This document shows, in pieces, positions 62,600 to 64,000 of a DNA stretch of 64,000 bases. The notes beneath the pieces are model-generated. The model ran no database searches. It was not told where the DNA came from and saw nothing but the letters and a program-made list of their open reading frames with translations. The stretch's first letter is position 1, and the number at the start of each line of letters is the position of its first letter. The stretch is from assembly GCA_012934845.2 (NCBI GenBank), contig WNNJ02003786.1, positions 1-64,000 of the forward strand, read 5' to 3'. This DNA is from Pomphorhynchus laevis (taxonomy: Eukaryota > Acanthocephala > Palaeacanthocephala > Echinorhynchida > Pomphorhynchidae). A program made the position numbers and the translations under genes.

Positions 62600-64000
62600 A
62601 CCTTTAACAGAATTGGTTTAACACGCCCATCACGAAAATCGGCGATAATACGTATTCACAATGTAAATAAGGTAATCTATTAATCTAGTCTTAACTGTAT
62701 GAGATCCTCGTTCAGTTTACATTGGCTCTGTAGTGCATTAGATTTGTTCAAATTCGCAATGATTAGGTTTCGACTAAAATCAACTTGTACATTATACTGT
62801 AATTACTTAAGTTGGTTTAATAATATCTTAAACTACTTAGGAGTTATAATTAATATATAATCCAATCGTCACTTAATTCACAATTAATTCTTTAATTAAT
62901 TGATTATTGATTAATTATTAATCAATTATTTTATGAAAATTTATTTAAGTTCTATTGAATAATTGACAAACAAAATGAATTTATATGATTATAAATGAAC
63001 CATAATGAAATTTTATGCTTTTATTGCCACCAAAATACATTCATTCTTTGTTAATCACAACTGGAACGATGATCAATTAATATTTTTGGAACTATATTAT
63101 TATCTAATAATATGGATAATAATATCAAACCATATTATCTAATATATTTTAGATAATATGTCGGATAAAGAATTATCTTTATAACTATCTAACAGTCTAG
63201 ATATTAATTTAGATTTTAAACTTTATTATTTTTATAGTGAGTTTAGGTTCTCAAATTTCGACCGAATTTATCAAAAAAAGTCATCAGGTTCCATTTTGAG
63301 TGTTATACGTAAGATCACTAAGTGGGCATTAGTTTTGAATTATTGACTAACAATTATGCCAATTAAAACTTTGAAATTGTGTGATCTGTATTGTAGACGC
63401 GTGATTTACCTATTGGACTACTATAAAGAAACCAGCCCCGGTGATTAATGATCTAGATTTAAGATTTATGAAAATGAATTGCTTAAATATTTGTGGCTTT
63501 ATTGAAGCCTGACGCTCCAATAAATAAACAGGTATATATCATCCTTCGTAATAACCGTTTGTTCAAGGGTTTGACTACCTTCAGACTCTATTATCTACCT
63601 ACAGACTTTCTTGCTTTTAATAAAAGTACATTTTCACATAATTAGAGAAATATCCTGTCATAACGTTTTCCATAATTTCTTTTATTGTAATATATTTTTA
63701 ATATTCATCGAAATGGAAATGCATCGGACCTTAATTAAGTCACGAAATAAGGCCATAAATTTATTATCCTGACTGATTTTCATTCTAAATCTTGAAGTGC
63801 ATTCCACTCCATTCACAAAAATTTTGAATTATTAAATTATAATAAAAAACACCATTTTAAATTAAGGCAGTTTCAGTAAACTGTTCCACAAATCAAGTAA
63901 TTGTAAACTACTTAGTACTTATTAATTGAACTATTCACTATTTCATTCAACAAAATCTTAACTTAAGTATTACGAGTGAGTATGTATCAATTCATCTTAA
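62600..64000. other. AT-rich sequence with nothing recognised
   Basis: Runs such as TAATTGATTATTGATTAATTA (about 62890-62930) and TATTATCTAATAATATGGATAATAATATC (about 63100) are low-complexity. No open frame of note, repeat family seen elsewhere, or gene signal was found up to the window edge. Confidence 0.5.

Overview
The window is AT-rich metazoan DNA dominated by decayed retroelements. Two intact host genes lie near its centre-right, and the 3' end of a third lies near the left. The best host evidence is B9D1, a ciliary transition-zone protein, as a single exon at 47047-47652. It is followed after only 41 bases by an eight-exon UPF0489 (C5orf22-like) gene at 47694-56538. The last exon of a calreticulin gene or pseudogene sits at 5901-6255. 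A cilia gene, AT richness, very short early introns, CR1/L2-type LINEs, a Penelope-like element and a splice acceptor abutting the downstream ATG of a tightly spaced gene pair would all suit a flatworm. That placement is inference; another AT-rich invertebrate with spliced-leader trans-splicing, such as a hydrozoan or rotifer, is not excluded.

Layout. At 0.4-3.3 kb is an I/R1-like LINE copy (+) whose ORF1 zinc knuckles and ORF2 endonuclease are visible. At 3.9-5.9 kb is a retroelement with a WYLDDG reverse transcriptase and a C-terminal zinc/restriction-like endonuclease region, then the calreticulin exon. At 6.4-12.0 kb is a large inverted repeat (arms about 735 bp, loop about 4.1 kb). Its loop holds a foldback element, a second nested inverted repeat and a minus-strand fragment of a different retroelement with a YADDG-type RT. 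At 13.0-18.6 kb is a minus-strand I-like LINE split by about 1.9 kb of AT-rich DNA that carries eight near-identical 72-bp satellite units. At 19.7-23.8, 35.7-38.2 and 57.5-61.5 kb are three copies of one pyrimidine-rich L2/CR1-like LINE; two are nearly full length.

Between these lie fragments of at least two more CR1-like families (24.9-25.4, 27.4-31.06, 40.0-41.6, 46.2 kb), a broken Penelope-like element (32.5-34.4 kb) and copies of a repeat resembling its 3' flank. There is also a mosaic LINE (41.8-43.8 kb), several palindromic non-autonomous elements, and many short perfect hairpins.

How the parts relate. B9D1 and UPF0489 share strand and near-zero spacing, so co-transcription is plausible. 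The large UPF0489 introns (2.2-2.3 kb) are filled with repeats of the same kinds as outside, while three introns (49, 52 and 111 bp) have stayed small. The LINEs are all broken. The L2/CR1-like copies are very similar to each other and appear youngest. The last 1.4 kb and several AT-rich gaps hold nothing I can name.
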